From the NCBI RefSeq assembly GCF_040183065.1, contig NW_027185501.1:1328001-1392000 (forward strand): a stretch of DNA of 64,000 nucleotides, written 5' to 3'. The translations under genes and the position numbers were made by a program. Every line of letters begins with the position of its first letter. Position 1 is the stretch's first letter. The notes under the pieces were generated by a model. That model worked only from the letters and a program-made list of their open reading frames with translations, did not search any database and was not told the origin of the DNA. The DNA comes from Periplaneta americana (lineage: Eukaryota > Arthropoda > Insecta > Blattodea > Blattidae). This document shows, in pieces, positions 23,188 through 34,522 of this stretch.

Positions 23188-24492
23188 ATGGCTTCTACGC
23201 ACTCTTCTTCTCCTCCTTCAGAAAAAACTAATAAGAAACATAAGACAGGAGAAAGTACGACTGGTGGTCATATGACGAAAATTCCCATGGAATTGGACCC
23301 TGAGAAAGTTACTGTAAAAGTGCCGCCTCCAAAGTTTATCAGTATCACGTTGGACGGAACGGAAAAAACTATGAAAGACATTAGTCCATTCTACGTGAGA
23401 CGTGCGCTCGATGGACTCGTTGGAAAGGTCAGAAATGCAACTCGACTCCGCAACGGTAGTCTCCTCGTTGAGACTGCATCTGCAAAACAGAGTGAGACGC
23501 TGTTGAAAGCAAAGTTGCTGGGGTCATACCCCATCAGAGTTGAACGACACCCCTCGCTTAACACCACGCGAGGAGTTGTGCATACAGATTCTCTAGATGG
23601 TCTATCAGATGAAGAGATCCAATTAGAGCTGGCGGAACAGTCTGTGTCCAAGGCTTACCGTTTAATACGGAAGCGGGACGGACGGACTGAACCCCTGAGC
23701 ACAGTCTTTCTGACGTTTGAAACGTCTCTCTTGCCAGAATATATCTTTGTTGGGTACGAGCGTGTCCCTGTGCGTGCGTATGTGCCGAACACAATGCGGT
23801 GCTTTAGGTGCCAACGGTTCGGACATACGCAAAAACGTTGCACAAACAATATCATCTGTGCAAAGTGCGGCGGTGCAGACCATGAGGATTCCCCATGTAC
23901 TGGCGCCGAGCACTGTGTGAATTGTTCTGGGGACCATGCTTCAAATTCGAAAAACTGCCCAAAGTATATGCTGGAAAAGACGATTCAAGAGCTTCGAGTC
24001 CGGGAAAATATTAGCTTCTTTGAGGCACGTAAGCGTATTTTAGATAAAGAAAAGAATGCAACTGAAAAGTCCTATGCGTCTGTACTGCAGAGAGCAACAG
24101 AGGGAATCGATGCCACCACACAAACGCCACCTCTTACAAACATACCTGGGAAGCGAATTGAGATCGCAACCCAGACATATGTAGACGCCGCTACTCAGAC
24201 TGCTGAGTCAGACGACACTTGTGGACTCGACATCAGGCCTTACGTCCCTAAGAAAATTATTGCTATGACAGCAGAGAAGGATTGTAGGCCTAGTAGAACA
24301 CCAGAACGTCGCACTCCTAGTTCGGGTGGCAGGTCGAGATCACGTTCTCGATCACGTCCTCGATCAAGATCGCGATCAGGAGTGCGACGAACTGCAAGTG
24401 AGTCGCCGGAGTCGAAGACAAAGCAGTCGCAGGCAAAAGCATCTTCCCATAGAAAGGAAAAGAAGAGATCTCCTGTTAAGCCACCAACATGA
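23188..24492 (+). CDS. LINE ORF1 Gag-like protein with zinc knuckles
   Basis: This 434-aa RNA-binding protein would coat the LINE transcript in the retrotransposition particle. The start ATG at 23188 follows TTTCAAA; an upstream in-frame extension lies in the 5' UTR. Three CCHC-type knuckles stand in a row at about residues 204-255: CFRCQRFGHTQKRC, CAKCGGADHEDSPC and CVNCSGDHASNSKNC. The N-terminal half has an RRM-like region (RRALDGLVGKVRNATRLRNG). The tail is rich in Arg/Ser (SRSRSRSRPRSRSRSG), resembling SR proteins. It ends 14 nt before the ORF2 ATG. The frame is open throughout. Confidence 0.85.
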   Translation: MASTHSSSPPSEKTNKKHKTGESTTGGHMTKIPMELDPEKVTVKVPPPKFISITLDGTEKTMKDISPFYVRRALDGLVGKVRNATRLRNGSLLVETASAKQSETLLKAKLLGSYPIRVERHPSLNTTRGVVHTDSLDGLSDEEIQLELAEQSVSKAYRLIRKRDGRTEPLSTVFLTFETSLLPEYIFVGYERVPVRAYVPNTMRCFRCQRFGHTQKRCTNNIICAKCGGADHEDSPCTGAEHCVNCSGDHASNSKNCPKYMLEKTIQELRVRENISFFEARKRILDKEKNATEKSYASVLQRATEGIDATTQTPPLTNIPGKRIEIATQTYVDAATQTAESDDTCGLDIRPYVPKKIIAMTAEKDCRPSRTPERRTPSSGGRSRSRSRSRPRSRSRSGVRRTASESPESKTKQSQAKASSHRKEKKRSPVKPPT

Positions 24493-24506
24493 TATAGCTC
24501 CTCTTG

Positions 24507-27500
24507 ATGACTGATACTGTACAGTGGAATGTGAACGGTGTACGCAGCAGATATACAGAACTACAGCAATTGATCTATCATGAAAACCCTGCTATTTTAT
24601 GTCTCCAGGAGACACACCTTCGGCCCGAAAACTCCCTAAGTATCTCGGGATAATACGTTCACCGGTACGAACACCTTGTCGGTATTCGTGCCAACGGAGG
24701 TTGTGCTCTCCTATTCCGCCAAAGTATCTTTTCCTCTGTTATCAACATCAACAGCCCACATCAATGCATAGCCGCTCGAGTCACTCTACCTTCCTTCCAG
24801 TTTTCAATAGTCTCTGTATATATACCCCCAGACACACCTTTTACAGTGCATGACATTGAAGACATTTTCTCGCAGGTACCTGCTCCATATCTGGTAGTGG
24901 GGGATTTTAATGCATCCCGCCACTCATGGGGCTCAAATTCCGATGATGACAGAGGAAATAAAATAGCAGAGGTATGTACCCGTCTAAATCTTGTTACCCT
25001 GAATTCAGGGGAAGCAACACATCTCTCCTTAGCTTACGGTACATACTCCATGATAGATATCTCCATTTGTAGCCCAGTTTTGTCCACGCATTTCGAATGG
25101 TCTGTGATTCACGACCTACATGGTAGTGACCACTATCCTATTCGAATGCGTATGTCCGCTTTACGTCCGGCGGAATCTCGATCTCCAGACTGGGTTCTTA
25201 AAAAGGCGGACTGGATCGGATTTTCGGAGTCCATATCATTCGATGATAACGGACATGAAAATGTGGACTCCGTAGTAGACCATTTCTCAAATGTGGTTAT
25301 AAAGTCAGCGGAATTATCTATCCCCCGGTCGTCCTGCAGGCCAAAACGCTTCTCTGTTCCCTGGTGGACGAATGCCTGCAGAGATGCAATCCGTGACCGC
25401 AAACGTGCTTTACGCCAATTTGAGTGCCATCCGACCCAAGAATATTTTGTCCAGTTTAAACGTCTTCGAGCCAAAGCTCGTCGCATTGTATGCGATGCTA
25501 AGAAGACGTCCTGGACAAATTACGTCAGTTCATTGAAACACAACGTCCCTGCTAACACCATATGGGGCAAAGTCCGTCGAATAATGGGGAAACGTAGTTC
25601 TGTAATTCCGGGTCTTCTAAACAATGGAGTAACGACCACCAGTCCAATAGACATTGCTGAAATATTTGCTACCACATTTTCACAAATAAGCAGCTCAAAT
25701 AATTACGACCCGGAATTTCTGAAAATCAAAGATACTGCAGAAAAACGAAACCTAAATTTTCAATCTGACAACACTGAAGACTACAATGCACCGTTCACAT
25801 CCGAGGAGCTGGAGGCGGCACTAGACACATCCCCTGACACCTCCCCTGGCCCTGATAACATCCATAACCGCATGCTTCGTCATCTTCCACCAGCTGGAAA
25901 ATCCTTTCTTCTGTCTATGTACAATAGAATCTGGACTGAGGGTGTATTTCCATCTGCTTGGCGTTCTGCCATTGTAATTCCAGTCCAGAAACCGGGAAAG
26001 GACCCTTCTTTACCTGGCAATTACAGGCCAATCTGTCTCACCAGCTGTGTATGCAAGGTTATGGAAAAGATGATAAGCAAACGCCTGATGTGGGTACTCG
26101 AATCGGGAAACCGATTATCTAACATCCAATGTGGTTTTCGCAAGCACAGATCCGCCGCAGACCATCTTGTTCGGCTGGAGACCGCCATTAGAGATGCTTT
26201 CCTCAAGAACGAACATCTTGTGGCGGTCTTCTTTGATCTAGAAAAGGCTTACGATACCACGTGGCGTTATGGAATTCTGCAAACCCTGCATGACTGGGGA
26301 CTTCGTGGCAGTCTGCCAACGTTTATTGCGAAGTTCATGGCAGAGCGGTATTTCCGAGTTCGAGTAGGCACCACACTTTCGAACGAACATCTCCAAGAAA
26401 ATGGCGTTCCGCAGGGGTCTGTATTAAGTGTTCTTCTTTTCTGCATTGCGATCAATGGCATTGCCCACTGTGTAGGTAACCGAGTATCTTCTCTCTTGTA
26501 CGTTGATGACTTCAGTCTATATTACAGTTCCCGATACCTCCCATCTATCGGTCGACAATTGCAACTGGTCATCAATGTGCTATCGGAGTGGTCTCTTCGC
26601 AATGGCTTTAAATTCTCCACTCAAAAGACGCAGTGTGTCCACTTCTACAACCAACGTGGACTCCATCCACATCCTGAACTGCGTCTTAATGGAGTGGAGT
26701 TGCAATATAGACACTGCGAGGTTTTTGGGCCTTATTTTTGATTATAAATTAACGTGGGAGGCGCATATCCGTGATTTGAGAAGGCGTTGTGAAAAATCGT
26801 TAAACATTTTACACCTTTTGTCAGGGGTTCGCTGGGGTGCAGACCGCATAGTGCTTTTACGTCTATATCGTTCTCTTATCCGTTCAAAGCTGGATTATGG
26901 CTGTTTTATCTATGGCTCAGCAAATAAATCTAAGCTACGTTTCTTAGACACTATCCATCATCATGGGATACGACTCGCTACAGGTGCCTTCCGAACGAGT
27001 CGGATAGCGAGCCTGTATTGTGAAGCGGGGAACCATCACTGTATCGGCGACGTAATGCCCTGTTGTGCTCATATGCGGTTAAACTCCGCTCGCAGCCTCA
27101 GCACAATTCTTTCGACTCTTTCCATCATTCGTCTCTTTACGGTCGATACAGTGAAAATCCACGGAGACCTCGTCCAGCAGGTGTGAGATTCCGTGAACTG
27201 CTCTCTGAGCTCGACGTCGATCTACCATCCGTTCGCACACTAGAATACACCACCACTCCACCGTGGATTATGCGACGCCCCATGTTTGATGTAAGCCTGA
27301 GCCAAAGTTTTAAGAATTTTACACCAGCTTTTGTTTATAGACTTCGTTTTAGTGAACTTTTATCCCGATATCCAAATTATTCTTTAGTTTATACTGACGG
27401 ATCCCGAGTAAATGATTGTGTTGGTTGCTCCTTCGTTGCAAATGGACAGATATTTAAATATAAACTGAGCGAATATACCAGTGTTTTTACTGCAGAATTA

Positions 27501-28190
27501 TATGCTTTTTACAGAGTTTTATTGTTTTTAATTCGAGAACCTCGGGGCAGATATCTAATCTGCTCCGACTCTTTAAGTTCCATTCAGTCTTTGCAGTCTC
27601 TCTATTCAGAGGATCCCCTTGTGTTAAGAACTCAGCAGCTGTTCCACACACTCCTAAACTCCGATTGTGAGATTGGAGTAGTGTGGATTCCTGGCCATGT
27701 CGGAATTCGTGGGAATGAGGCCGCAGATGCTGCAGCCAAAGATGGTGCCACGAATGGCACTCTGGTATATTGGCGCGAGAGGTGGCAAGACTTACAAAAT
27801 TATTTGAAATGTAGAATATGGTGGCAATGGGAAGGAGAATGGTCTGCACAAGAGGAAAACAAATTACGAAGAATAAAGAATACTCTTCGAGTTTGGGATT
27901 CGTCCACAAGAGCGTCACGACACGAAGAAGTTTTACTCACCCGGTTGAGGATTGGCCACTGTTATCTAACACATGGACATCTGCTACGTGGCGAGCTTCA
28001 GCCGGAGTGTGATCTATGCCATGTTCCACTTACGGTGGAACATTTTTTATTGCATTGTAGAAAGTATGACCGTGTCCGTCGGCAATATGGAATTCGGCCG
28101 ACTCTTCGTGACGCTCTTGGAAATGATTTTAATTGTACAAATGCAGTCCTGAGATTTTTATCGAGTACTGGACTTGACAGGGTGATTTAG
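24507..28190 (+). pseudogene. LINE ORF2: endonuclease, reverse transcriptase, RNase H
   Basis: The APE-type endonuclease starts TVQWNVNGVRSRYTELQQLI and includes LCLQETHLRP, VVGDFNASRHSWGS and GSDHYPI. The RT includes NYRPICLTSCVCKVMEKMI, FDLEKAYDTTW, ENGVPQGSVLS and LLYVDDFSLYY (catalytic YVDD near 26500). RNase H shows YTDGSR, FTAELYAFY, ICSDSLSS and VVWIPGHVGIRGNEAADAAA. A C-terminal CDLCHVPLTVEHFLLHC is a zinc-binding-like motif. Lesions: TAA at codon 49 (24651), a frameshift near 26705 and a compensating one near 27020. Otherwise length and domain order are complete for the I group. Confidence 0.9.
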
Positions 28191-29124
28191 TTTTTGACCC
28201 GTTTTAAATATTATCCGGACCCTTTACATCCGGAGGTTACACTTGTTATTTAGTATATAAGTTTTTTAACAAACTTGACATTCGGACCTTTTACATCCGA
28301 GTATTTTAGAAATACGCCAGATAATTTATTTATGGTAGCATTTGTATTGTTATTTTGTCTCTTTTTTTTTTAAATACTAGTTAAGGTCAGATTTTTGTAA
28401 TGTTTCATGCATCACCCTGTTGAAACTGCATTTGTATACCTCGTTTTAATCGTGACAACGTTTTTTAGTTCTTTAAGCATTCTGATTATTGTATAGTCTC
28501 TGTTCTGTAAAGAATTTTAGATAAGGGCGCAAATAGCCATAGATGCTGACGCGCCCTTTTTAAACCCCACTAACTAACTAACTAACAACCCCCTGTACTG
28601 TATCGCAGAGTAAACAGCTCATTGACTAGTTTAGCCTGTCACCTCCCTCCGTACCTTTCTCTTAACTTAACCGCTCAGTCTGTCTTGTAACGCCGGGATG
28701 AGTGGGCCTCATCGCCAAGAAACCCTCCACGTCATCACTTGTGAGTATTGATTCTGAAGCCTCAAGGCCTTAATCTTTCAATCCTTTCAATTTTCTTCGA
28801 AATTTACTGGCTTTCCGATTATCAATTTTTTCAGAAAAACGCCTCATCACGGCGACTCAGACTGAGAATTCTCCACATTTCTTCATAGTTTAACATCATA
28901 CTGAGCTGTTTTAGTCAACATTTTCTGAACAATCTTAAACGATTGACTACATATTTTAAACACATCACATGTGATTAACATTGTATCACAATTATGGTCA
29001 ATGAAGACTTAACCTATACGTCAATTAACATGTATGTCCCTTCAATATTTTATGTTAAGCACACAAGGTTATTATAGTGCTAAATGTACTTTAAACATTC
29101 ACCTAGCTTTAATTAATGTTTGTT

Positions 29125-29170
29125 AAATTACAACTGAAGATTTCGCTACACAGGTCGAGAATATTCCATA
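29125..29170 (+). ncRNA. degenerate hammerhead motif, PLE1 first repeat
   Basis: CTGAAGA at 29134-29140 is kept, but the second core box is GAGA instead of GAAA (29157-29160) and stem II does not pair well. It is a probably dead version of the 29422-29465 motif. Confidence 0.5.
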
Positions 29171-29421
29171 GTCTTCCAACATCATACTGAACAGTTTTAA
29201 TCATAAAACATTGAACATTTTTTTAAACGAATTCAATTGAATTTATGTTTCAAACACATTGCATGTGCTTTAATGTTCGTATCGCAAAATGACCTATGGA
29301 AGATTTAATCTATAAGTCATTTAATGTATGTTACTCACCAATTTATGTCAAGCACACATGGTTATAAGTGTTCAAATGTATTTAAAACTCACCTAGTTTT
29401 TAAATATTGTATGCTAAAAAT

Positions 29422-29465
29422 ATTACCTGAAGATGACCTCTAGGCAGGTCGAAAATATTCGTGAT
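29422..29465 (+). ncRNA. hammerhead ribozyme, PLE1 second repeat
   Basis: Core boxes CTGAAGA (29427-29433) and GAAA (29451-29454) flank stem II GACCT/AGGTC with a CTAGGC loop. Helix III is minimal, ending in UUC as the predicted cleavage triplet. Stem I is ATTAC/GTGAT (one G-U). The layout matches the type I minimal hammerheads known from Penelope-like retroelements, where self-cleavage processes the transcript. Confidence 0.75.
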
Positions 29466-29621
29466 AACTTTTACCAATTGTACTTTTCAATGTAACAGAA
29501 TTTTCTGTCAATGATAACTGATAATTGATTGACTGAATAAAATCTTGAGTTTAATATAAATTTAACATGATTTTAACATTAATTTAGGAAATAATAAGTT
29601 AACCCAATATGTTAAAAATGT

Positions 29622-32062
29622 ATGAAAAATACTACCATATTTCATTATCTTTGTTCTAATGGCCACCCAAGTTTAGAAGTGGGGTTTATTTTACAAGTAT
29701 GTGAAATAAATGTTTATATGAGATATATCGCTCCAAATGTAAGGCGCAGCCACTTGGTTTCTTACCGCACAGCAACTTTACGTTACGTGACCCGGCGTAG
29801 AAGGGAGTGGGATGCCTACTGATTTATTTATAACACTGCATATTTACGTTTCTCTTGGAAGAAGGAAGGGAATGAAGAAACTAATAAACCCCAGTCTTTA
29901 GGTATTATCCACGGAGAACAATCTGTTCAGTTTAAATATCATTAGCCGAGTTTTTACGGAATATTTAGTGAATTCAATACCGTGCATCATGAGTGAGGGA
30001 AAAAGACATTAGTATGATGCGTATTTAAATTTATTCAACAAAAAAAATCACAAATATAAAAAAGAAAGTCCTTGCGCCGTCTGACAAATGCTATGTAAGT
30101 GAAATTGAAGTTGGAGAACGTAATTTTATCGTCACAACTGAAAGTGTGTGATACATGTCTAGCAAGAATTTCAAAACTTCCTAACCCTGAGCATGTAACT
30201 AGTGAACTGTGTGTACCGGGGAATAGTTCTCAAAATCTTCCTGAACCCAAATTGCATGAAAGTTCAGAAAGTAGTGATACAGACTCGTCTGCTACTACGG
30301 TTTCTGTAAAAGAAGCTCAGGAAAGGGCCCACTTATCTATTGTCAATGAAAGCTTGATATCATTAAGAGAATCTCCCGTTAAGAACAGGAAACTGGCTTG
30401 AAAAAGTTACCCGCGTCAGAAATTACAAAATATAAAAAGTGCACTTAAAGATAAAGTAGTTCATATTGAAAGCAATTCTATTTCAGACGAAGAAGAAGAA
30501 CACAAAAGTCATGGCAGTTCAAATATAGTATACAAGTTGATTGACTCATTTCATGCTACTGATGATAGAAATTTAAAGTTAAAATTTTTACAATTTTCGA
30601 AAGTTGGTCTTATTCTAAAAGTAAAAAACATTTTCAAACGTAAACACAAATGATAGAGTTGCTAAACAATTAGCCGCGGAAAAGGGAATTTTGGCCACAC
30701 ATCATACGAAATCTGGGAAGAGTTTAGAAATTTCTCTTATAGAAAAAGTGTTACAGTTTTACAATTGATGATGTCAGTAGAGTAATGCCGGGCAGAAGGA
30801 ATTATATTATAGTGAAGGAAAACGGTAAAAAAATCCATAAACGGAAACGATTAATGTTAAGCAATCTGAAAGAAACTTACCTCTGTTTTAAAGGAAAACG
30901 TCCTAATTTGAAAGTTAGTTTTTCAAAATTTGCTCAGTTGAGACCAAGGCAATGCGTGCTTCCTGGAGCCTATGGGACAAATTCTGTTTACGTTTGTGCT
31001 TACCATGAGTATGTAGAGCTAATGATTCATGGTTCCGACATTGCTACACTATAAAATTCATCTATGGTAATCAGTAATAATTATGATTGTTTAACGCAAA
31101 TAGTCTGTAATCCTCCATCATCAGATTGCTATTTAATGAAATGTGCTACCTGTCCAGGAACTAACATCCAATTAAATACCTACAAGAAATATTTGACGCA
31201 GAATATACAAAATCAATATTAAGTAACAGTTGACCTTACAAACTTGGAAATATTTCAGTCATCCGTTGAGGATTTCTTAGATAAATTATCTGTTAAACTG
31301 TTAGCCTCGTTGCCTCATAGATTTATAACTGAAGAGCAATCTTTATTTAGAACTGAATGACCAATTGGTATCAGGAGAATGTATTGTAATTGGTGACTTT
31401 GCTGAAAATTATGCGATTGTGATAAAAGCTTCTGTTCAGGGATTCATTGAAACAATAGGCAGGACACGATCCACGCTTCTGTTGTATATTGCCAGGGAAG
31501 TGATGTTATGGAACACAAGAACTTTGTAGCGGTATCGCCTAAAGCATGACACAAACACTGTCCACCTTTTTCAAATTGAATTAATGAAAAAGGAAATAGC
31601 AAAACTTAAGAAAATAATTTATTTATCCGATGGAACCAGCGCGCAATATAAAAAATTTGCAAACCTATGTTTCCATAAAGAAGACTTCGGTATTAGCGCT
31701 GAATGACATCTTTTTCGCGACATCTCCTGCAAAAGGTCCCTGTGATGCCAATGGGTGCGGCGGAGGTCAGTCTGCAATTAAGTCAGGATCTCATCACTAC
31801 GCCTGAAAAATTATTTATCTGGGCTCAAAGAAATATTAATAACATTTATTTCAATTTTTTTACTCGGGAACAACACATAAAACATAGTGAAGTTCTGAAC
31901 GCTAGATACGGGAAAACAAAACAAATACCTGACACGTTAAAGTTGCATTCCTTTATCCCACTTCCAAAAACAGAGCTACTAACCAAACACCACTCTTCTG
32001 AAAATGGAGGGAAGCTTGTTCGCTTCATGAAGATTAATGTACCGTGTTCTTCTGCATTATAA
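29622..32062 (+). pseudogene. unclassified DDE-like transposon protein, decayed
   Basis: Scattered plus-strand segments keep motifs of a repeated arthropod protein family that I recall only as unclassified transposon-like: KVCDTCLARISKLP (30150), KRLMLSNLKETYLCFKGKRP and FAQLRPRQCVLPGA (30840-30980), VIGDFAENYAIVIK (31385), YLSDGTSAQYKKFANLCFHK (31620) and, one frame over, FFATSPAKGPCDANGCGG (31708). The conserved Asp in GDFAENY and SDG, and the KGPCD block, look like a nuclease core. Many stops and frame changes separate the parts. No TIRs were found. Confidence 0.5.
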
Positions 32063-32204
32063 CATAATGCGTTTTTTCTCTATATTTTTATATTAATATA
32101 TAAAGCCAGTCCTTAATAATGTATTTCTCCTGTTCGTGTGAAATAATGCCATTTAATTGCAAGTGTCAACTGCTCGTTATTACGTGATCGTCGCTTCAAG
32201 GACA

Positions 32205-32560
32205 ATTACCCGGCCCCGGAACAATTTTCCTTGAAATTATTCAAACCTGCTTTACAGGGAGCTACTACATGAAAGCCAGATTTGTATAATACATTCGTTA
32301 CTGGAGGTACGTTAACAGAAAGCCACAATTTAAGTCACGCAGAGTATTGTGTGCACTCACAGTTGAGTTCTGGCGTCTTGTCAGCTCACTTCAGTCGTGT
32401 GGATACAAAGGAAAAATTGTGACGGTGTCGTGTATGGTTCCTGGGGTAGCTCAGTCGGTAGAGCGTTCGCGCGCTAAGCGAAGGGTCCCGGGATCGATAC
32501 CCGGTCCCGGAACAATTTTTCCTTGATATTATTCACGTTTTTCTTACTCGTTCTCAGTCT
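32205..32560 (+). repeat. tRNA-derived SINE: body fragment and a second copy
   Basis: A tRNA-like head at 32438-32512 has GGGTAGCTCAGTCGGTAGAGC (D arm), a TTCGC/GCGAA anticodon stem and CCGGGATCGATACCCGG (T arm). C replaces U33 before a GCT anticodon, the T loop is ATCGATA and the acceptor has a mismatch. It has no long variable arm, so it is not a functional tRNA-Ser. The downstream GGAACAATTTTTCCTTGATA matches GGAACAATTTTCCTTGAAAT at 32217, a headless copy 300 bp upstream, which indicates a SINE family. Confidence 0.65.
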
Positions 32561-32913
32561 AATGGACTTTCTAAAAACAATTTCCTTTCCCAATGAAAAT
32601 ACCTTTAATTGTCCAAAAAGTCCCAAATTCCAAAGGTCTACCTAGTGCCCATATCAGGAACATGTGCATATGATATGGCCACCCTTGTTCCATGTTCTAC
32701 AAATCGTCATTGTTTTCAGTTTGATAGCGCAGTTGTGCTAAAATTAAATAATTTTGGTGTAAAATGAATAAACATGATACTTAATAATTTTTTTTATAAT
32801 TCAAAAGTGTAGTCAAATCAGGTTTCTCCATAAAAAATTAAGTTGTATACAAAATTGACATAAAAATTTAACTTCAAAAAACAAAAATGAATAATCATTC
32901 AAGAGAAGAGTAC

Positions 32914-34105
32914 TTACAAGACAAAAATAAGATTTTGATACTGATCGCATTTGGGACAAATAAAAATGTCTTTGTCAGTAGCAGTGAGGCCAACACACTC
33001 TTCGTGGTAGAAATTCTCACAGACTCCACAGAGTCGCATATCCTTCACTTCGTCCTCCTGACAAACCGTTTTAAAGGGACTGCTGGTCGTAAGTGTTTCG
33101 ACAGTTTTTTGAAGAGGAACCCTGACGTTGCACGACGCAAAGCTCAAAGACTGAACCCAGCCCGGGCTCAGAATGTTAGGAGTCAATGGATAACCTACAG
33201 AAGACAAACGGAATATTCTTTGGCACAGCTGTTTTCTTCTTCTGGTGTCAAGGTGGTTCTCCCACCTAATTTTGACTTCTTTAATGGGCCATCTTTCTCC
33301 AAATATCGGCGTAAAGTACGTTTACGTACACAAAACGTTTTACTTGCGCCTTGAACTCAGAACTTTCCACTCTTTATACCGCTCACTGCCTTGGACATGG
33401 CTTCTTCAGCCCATAATCCCCTCTTATTCATGTTGACCGACATTATTTTATATCTGAAACAAAATTTCTAAAGCTTCCACTAAAGCGAATTCATAAGTTA
33501 TATGGACTGTATTGTCTACTAATGCCAAACATTTCCAGCACATTTGCAAAAAGAAAAATGTTTCCATTACGACGTAACGTATTTTCTACCGATTCAGATT
33601 AAAAAACACGTGATTATGACGTCATTTTTTCTTACAATACAAAATTTTTGCGTGGTCCCAGCTATAAGGCATGTAAATTTGTCAGGTGAAAAAACAAAAG
33701 TGAAATGAACTTGATATGGCCATGGTGCATTTGATATGGCCATATCAGGAGCAGGTAAGTTTTCACGAAAATCGTTTGATTATGAACAACTCGTAAAAGA
33801 TACGCCATCAACGACAACACCAATCATTAAAAACTGAATGGAGTACTATGGTTTTCATGAAACAAGTCTTTCAAAACATGCATAAAACAAAGGAGACTTA
33901 CCAGAGAAAAATTAGAAGGGGTCACATGAAAAGTGCAAAACAGGCAACTGACGTCATATTGCTCAACCTAATTGGATGGGAAACGATCAAGTGACATACC
34001 AGGATGCCCTTTCATTGGATGCTGCTGCAATTAACGGATTTTTTGGTTAACTAACTCACTTGAGGGGTTGGCCATATCAGGAACATGGCCATAACAGGAG
34101 TACCC
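32914..34105 (-). mobile_element. pogo/Tigger derivative: psq HTH fused to PHD finger, DDE lost
   Basis: The minus strand encodes a pipsqueak-type HTH (33190-33430: AEEAMSKAVSGIKSGKF, a stop, then VQGASKTFCVRKRTLRRYLE) and, after a stop and frame change, a C-terminal PHD finger (about 32935-33030: LCGVCENFYHEECVGL, ICPKC). The DDE domain that normally lies between is gone. The right end reads CATAACAGGAGTACCC with repeated GATATGGCC motifs nearby; the left end is not resolved. Pogo-group transposases with C-terminal PHD fingers are known in insects. This copy is a deletion derivative. Confidence 0.6.
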
Positions 34106-34129
34106 ATCTTACATAAGGCAAAAAAATCT

Positions 34130-34471
34130 CATTGAAAACTAAGAGGACTCTATATATTCAAAGTAGAAATAGTAATGACCCCAAATTAATAGCTCACTTT
34201 AAAAAGTACTCTAAAATATTACACAAAGTAATCTTAAAAGCCAAGGAACTTTACTTTAACGAAAATTATTCCAAACTCAAATAATTAAATTAAAAACAAC
34301 TTCGAATATAATAAGAAAAGAAAGCGGAAAGTTTAGAAGTAAAGAACAAAGTTATACTCTTGTAACAAATAATAGAAAAAACATCAGATACAACAGAAGT
34401 TGCGAACATTTTCAACAAACACTTTCTCTCAATAACTGGTAACCTAAACATCCCACAGAATAATAATAACT

Positions 34472-34522
<51 letters not shown>

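Larger units (their letters stand above)
22208..28584 (+). mobile_element. I-clade LINE, nearly full length (6.4 kb)
   Basis: It is flanked by the 12-bp TSD ACAACCCCCTGT. The order is a GC-rich 5' UTR (22208-23187), ORF1 Gag, ORF2 with endonuclease, RT and RNase H, a 3' UTR of about 390 bp and a (CTAA)n tail (28567-28584). An RNase H domain after the RT is characteristic of the I group. The intact 5' end and clean TSDs indicate a fairly recent insertion; three ORF2 lesions show it is no longer active. Confidence 0.9.
20985..29470 (+). mobile_element. Penelope-like element PLE1, split by an I-clade LINE
   Basis: The PLE occupies 20985-22207 and resumes at 28597-29470. The LINE between has 12-bp TSDs (22196-22207 and 28585-28596). 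Before the split the protein reads EEFFIITIYNYLPNLHN, and after it NPLYCIAE and a stop, matching the RNPLYNL end of PLE2. Tandem repeats with a hammerhead ribozyme close the element at the 3' side. The 5' end is truncated. Confidence 0.8.
28889..29470 (+). repeat. PLE1 tandem 3' repeats (~290 bp x 2)
   Basis: Two related copies, about 28889-29176 and 29179-29470, each start CATCATACTGA(G/A)C and share AAGCACACA(A/T)GGTTAT and TCACCTAG(C/T)TTT. Each ends in a CTGAAGAT-containing segment. Tandem pLTR-like repeats are a known PLE feature. Confidence 0.7.

Noticed and set aside
32438..32512. Possible functional tRNA-Ser(GCT)
   Set aside because: No long variable arm, C instead of U33, T-loop ATCGATA, a mismatch in the acceptor, and a repeated SINE body downstream.
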